From Burkholderiales bacterium UBA1834 (GTDB lineage Bacteria > Pseudomonadota > Gammaproteobacteria > Burkholderiales > Burkholderiaceae_C), in NCBI GenBank assembly GCA_002339015.1, contig DDJC01000050.1, positions 56,763 to 73,347 of the forward strand: a stretch of DNA of 16,585 nucleotides, written 5' to 3'. The notes beneath the pieces were generated by a model, which was not told the DNA's origin, made no database searches, and saw only the letters and a list, made by a program, of their open reading frames with translations. The stretch's first letter is position 1. Every line of letters begins with the position of its first letter. Shown piece after piece: positions 14,259-16,585 of the stretch. The translations under genes were made by a program, and so were the position numbers.

Positions 14259-14583
14259 CAAATCGACGCGGAGGGGCCTGGGAAGGTCTCTCGCACGACA
14301 GCCCCCTAACAGGCCCTTTCCACGGGCCGATCTGTGCGCAATTGCTTCATTTGATGGCTTGGCTGCCGAAATAGCGGCCAGCTTGAGCCAGGCATTCGTC
14401 GTTGGTGACGCAAGGCTTGCGCAAGCAAGACAACGCGGATGGCAGGACCGAGGGGCTTAAGCGCAGAAATATCCGGTTTGGGAGTGCACTAGTTCTCAGG
14501 CGGCCACGGTCAACCCCTTGCTCACGGGGGATGCAGGCTTCAAATTAGAGCCCGGCCGGTTGTTACGTTTCGAGAGGATTCCC
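14259..14583. other. 325-bp non-coding gap before the adhesin gene
   Basis: No convincing ORF is seen on either strand; this part looks less GC-rich than its surroundings. It holds several short dyads: GGCCC/GGGCC around 14311-14327, an imperfect hairpin around GCTGCCG, and a perfect 12-bp palindrome listed separately. A weak promoter candidate is TTGCTC (14518-14523) with CAAATT (14541-14546) at 17-bp spacing, a poor -10 match. The size and dyads suggest separate, regulated transcription of the adhesin, which is inference. Confidence 0.5.
14415..14426. repeat. Perfect 12-bp palindrome GCTTGCGCAAGC
   Basis: The sequence is self-complementary over 12 bp with no loop and lies 157 bp upstream of the adhesin start. 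Its form suits a dimeric regulator site. I recognise no specific regulator for it. Confidence 0.4.
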
Positions 14584-16585
14584 ATGGTCACCACCGCACA
14601 AGTGCCAGTTGGCACCGTCAGCAGCCTGAAGGGCAATGTCAGCGTCATCCCCGCCAGCGGCGGCCCGGCCCGTCCCCTGCAAGTCGGCGACGTCATCCAC
14701 CCCGGTGATCGCATCATTTCCGCGGCCGGCGCCCAGATCCAAGTGACAGACCCGGACGGCAAGCTCTGGTCTCCGCGTGACAACGCAGCGCTGAACATCA
14801 CGGCCGCGGACGACGCCACAGCCGCCGCGAAACCCGACACCGGCACCGCCAAGGCCAAAACCGCAACCACGGTGCTGGGCGCCGCAGGTGACAACCTCGA
14901 CGACGTGATCGCGGCCGTGAACACCGGCAATGAAGAAGACGCGGCCGCGGCCGGTCTGGCCGGCGGCGGTGGTGGCACGCTGGGCGAAGGCCTGCGCGTG
15001 GACCGCGTGACCGAAGTGGTCAGCCCGCAAGAATTCAACTACGGCACGGGTGACCGCGCCCAGGCGCAGGACGCGCCGACCGCCACGCCGCTGATCGACG
15101 GCAATGACGCGCCGGTCATCACCGATACGCCCACCGACCCCGACCGCCCGACGACCTCCTTCGATCCGGTCACCGGCAACTACAACGTCAGCACGCCCGA
15201 AGACACCCCCGTGTCCGGCCAGGTCAAGGCCACCGATGCCGATGGCGATCCCCTCACCTACGCACTGGGCGCCACCACCCCGGCCCACGGCACTGTTGTC
15301 GTCAACACGGACGGCACCTGGACCTACACCCCGGGCAAGGACTACAACGGCAGCGATGCCTTCACCGTGGTCGTGTCGGATGGCCGCGGCGGCACTGCCG
15401 TGTCCACCGTGACGATCGGCATCATCCCTGTGAACGACCTGCCCGAGTTCACCGATCCGAACGTGCCGGGCCAGAATTTCGACCCGACCACGGACACCTA
15501 CAAGGCCACGACGTCAGAAGACACGACGGTGGTAGGCAAAGTCGCCGCCACGGACCTGGACGGTGACACGCTGACCTTCACGCTGGGCGGCACCCCGCCG
15601 GCCCATGGCACCGTGGTGGTCGCGCCCGATGGCAGCTACACCTACACCCCGAGCAAAGACTACGCGGGCAGCGACAGCTTCACCGTGGTGGTCGATGACG
15701 GCAACGGCGGCAAGGTCACCTCGACGGTGACAGTGAGCATCGCCCCGGTAGCCGACATCCCCGTGGTCACTGTGTCGCTCGGCAAGGCAAGCCCTGACCT
15801 CGTGACGATCAACAAGGACAACGCCACGAGCACGGATCTGGGCTTCAAGGTCACGGCCATCAATTTCGACGGATCCACCGGCACGGTGAGCGCCGTGAGC
15901 GGCAGCAATGTGTCTGGCTTTGCGGTGGCCGGCAGTGTCTCCACAGACACGGGCAACGATGGCGAATCCAGCGAACTCGGCTACGACCGCGCCACACAGA
16001 CATCCGAGAAGGTATCCATTGCCTTCGACCATCCGGCCAGCAGTGCCACCGTCCAGTTCTCGTGGCTGTCGCCATCGGAGCATGCAGCCTACACGCTGTA
16101 CGACGCCAATGGCCAGGTCATCGGCAGCGGCGTGGTCACCGGCATCACCGACCAGATCGACCCCGCGATCACGCTCAAGGCAGACAACGGTGCCGCAATC
16201 AGCCGCATCGACTTCACGGCACCCGGCGTTCACGACGACTACCTGATCCACAACGTTACTTACGTCAAGAGTGAGAGCATTCCGATCACGGTGACGGCCA
16301 CGCCGACCGACGTCGATCATTCGGAGCACGTCAGCGCCCTGGTGGTCTCGGTGCCCGACGATGCCACGCTGTCGGCCGGCACCAAGAACCCGGACGGCAC
16401 CTGGACGCTGCCGCTGTCGGGCAGTGGCACCTACCAGGTGGTGATCGACCCCGTCACCCATGCGGTCACGGTCACCGGCTTGGTCATGACACTGCCCAGC
16501 GACCACGTGGGTGACATCAAGGTCACCGTCACGGCGACGGTGTACGACACTGTCACCAACGTGACCGCCCAGGGCAGCGGCTCCG
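14584..16585 (+). CDS. Giant LapA-like biofilm adhesin, N-terminal 667 residues (cut by right edge)
   Basis: The frame stays open from the ATG at 14584 to the window end. GAGAGGA (14572-14578) lies 5 nt upstream. Residues 10-75 (VGTVSSLKGNVSVI, GDVIHPGDRI, TDPDGKLW) form the start of the retention module of LapA-type adhesins. The module runs to about residue 155 and contains AAAAG (120-124), the kind of di-alanine site the LapG protease cuts, next to a glycine run. Residues 193-391 are two tandem cadherin/VCBS-like repeats. Residues 395-565 are a different beta-rich module (FSWLSPSEH, RIDFTAPGVHDDYLI), and another Ig-like segment follows. There is no Sec signal, as expected for type I export; the C-terminal secretion signal would be beyond the edge. 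In the family, the retention module plugs the outer-membrane pore and holds the adhesin on the cell until LapG cleaves it under low c-di-GMP. The two upstream genes should export it. Confidence 0.88.
   Translation, partial: MVTTAQVPVGTVSSLKGNVSVIPASGGPARPLQVGDVIHPGDRIISAAGAQIQVTDPDGKLWSPRDNAALNITAADDATAAAKPDTGTAKAKTATTVLGAAGDNLDDVIAAVNTGNEEDAAAAGLAGGGGGTLGEGLRVDRVTEVVSPQEFNYGTGDRAQAQDAPTATPLIDGNDAPVITDTPTDPDRPTTSFDPVTGNYNVSTPEDTPVSGQVKATDADGDPLTYALGATTPAHGTVVVNTDGTWTYTPGKDYNGSDAFTVVVSDGRGGTAVSTVTIGIIPVNDLPEFTDPNVPGQNFDPTTDTYKATTSEDTTVVGKVAATDLDGDTLTFTLGGTPPAHGTVVVAPDGSYTYTPSKDYAGSDSFTVVVDDGNGGKVTSTVTVSIAPVADIPVVTVSLGKASPDLVTINKDNATSTDLGFKVTAINFDGSTGTVSAVSGSNVSGFAVAGSVSTDTGNDGESSELGYDRATQTSEKVSIAFDHPASSATVQFSWLSPSEHAAYTLYDANGQVIGSGVVTGITDQIDPAITLKADNGAAISRIDFTAPGVHDDYLIHNVTYVKSESIPITVTATPTDVDHSEHVSALVVSVPDDATLSAGTKNPDGTWTLPLSGSGTYQVVIDPVTHAVTVTGLVMTLPSDHVGDIKVTVTATVYDTVTNVTAQGSGS
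15160..15477 (+). repeat. Adhesin cadherin/VCBS-like repeat 1
   Basis: This encodes adhesin residues 193-298. It starts FDPVTGNY and carries EDTPVSGQV, TDADGDPLTY, AHGTVVV, WTYTPGKDYNGSDAF and SDGRGG. The DxDGD turn and the YTP-x-DY-x-GSD-x-F block are typical of Ca-binding VCBS/cadherin-like units in RTX adhesins. The unit length is 106 residues (318 bp). Confidence 0.8.
15478..15756 (+). repeat. Adhesin cadherin/VCBS-like repeat 2
   Basis: This encodes adhesin residues 299-391 and aligns without gaps to repeat 1, with about 60 of 93 residues identical by eye. The same landmarks recur: FDPTTDTY, EDTTVVGKV, TDLDGDTLTF, AHGTVVV, YTYTPSKDYAGSDSF. The shared AHGTVVV and YTP blocks mark the two units as a duplication. 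Confidence 0.8.

Overview
The window is GC-rich, almost fully coding DNA from a betaproteobacterium, most likely order Burkholderiales. The reasons are the phaC-phaA-phaB order with catalytic residues in Cupriavidus-like register, a LexA box of the CTG-N10-CAG type, and a LapA-type adhesin secretion locus. The genus cannot be fixed from the sequence. I found no tRNA, rRNA, CRISPR array, insertion sequence or prophage.

Left part (1-3720). A protein cut by the left edge (minus strand, DUF3034-like, exported) diverges from an exported lipoprotein truncated haemoglobin and a periplasmic cupredoxin-like protein. These three look like an envelope redox or gas-binding module of unknown function. Next comes a convergent asparaginase-family gene whose stop codon abuts the cupredoxin stop. 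It lacks two of the usual catalytic residues. It diverges from lexA across an 82-bp spacer holding two tandem LexA boxes on a good sigma-70 promoter. A small uncharacterised ORF and a strong bidirectional terminator close this part.

Middle part (3907-10539). The polyhydroxyalkanoate operon phaC-phaA-phaB lies on the minus strand. PhaC is class I with a basic, low-complexity N-terminal extension, and a nested hairpin sits between phaC and phaA. Upstream is a small two-helix membrane protein whose 3' end overlaps pgeF (multicopper-oxidase-like peptidoglycan editing factor) tail to tail. Divergent from pgeF are ubiC (chorismate pyruvate-lyase, ubiquinone synthesis) and a zinc-ribbon NUDIX hydrolase.

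Right part (10595-16585). This is a type I secretion locus for a giant biofilm adhesin. It comprises an ABC exporter with a degenerate C39-like domain (LapB type), a HlyD-type membrane-fusion protein (LapC type), a 325-bp non-coding gap, and the 5' end of a LapA-like adhesin that runs off the right edge. The adhesin has an N-terminal retention module with a di-alanine site of the type cut by LapG, two tandem cadherin/VCBS-like repeats, and a different beta-rich module. The outer-membrane TolC-like partner and the LapD/LapG control proteins are not in the window.
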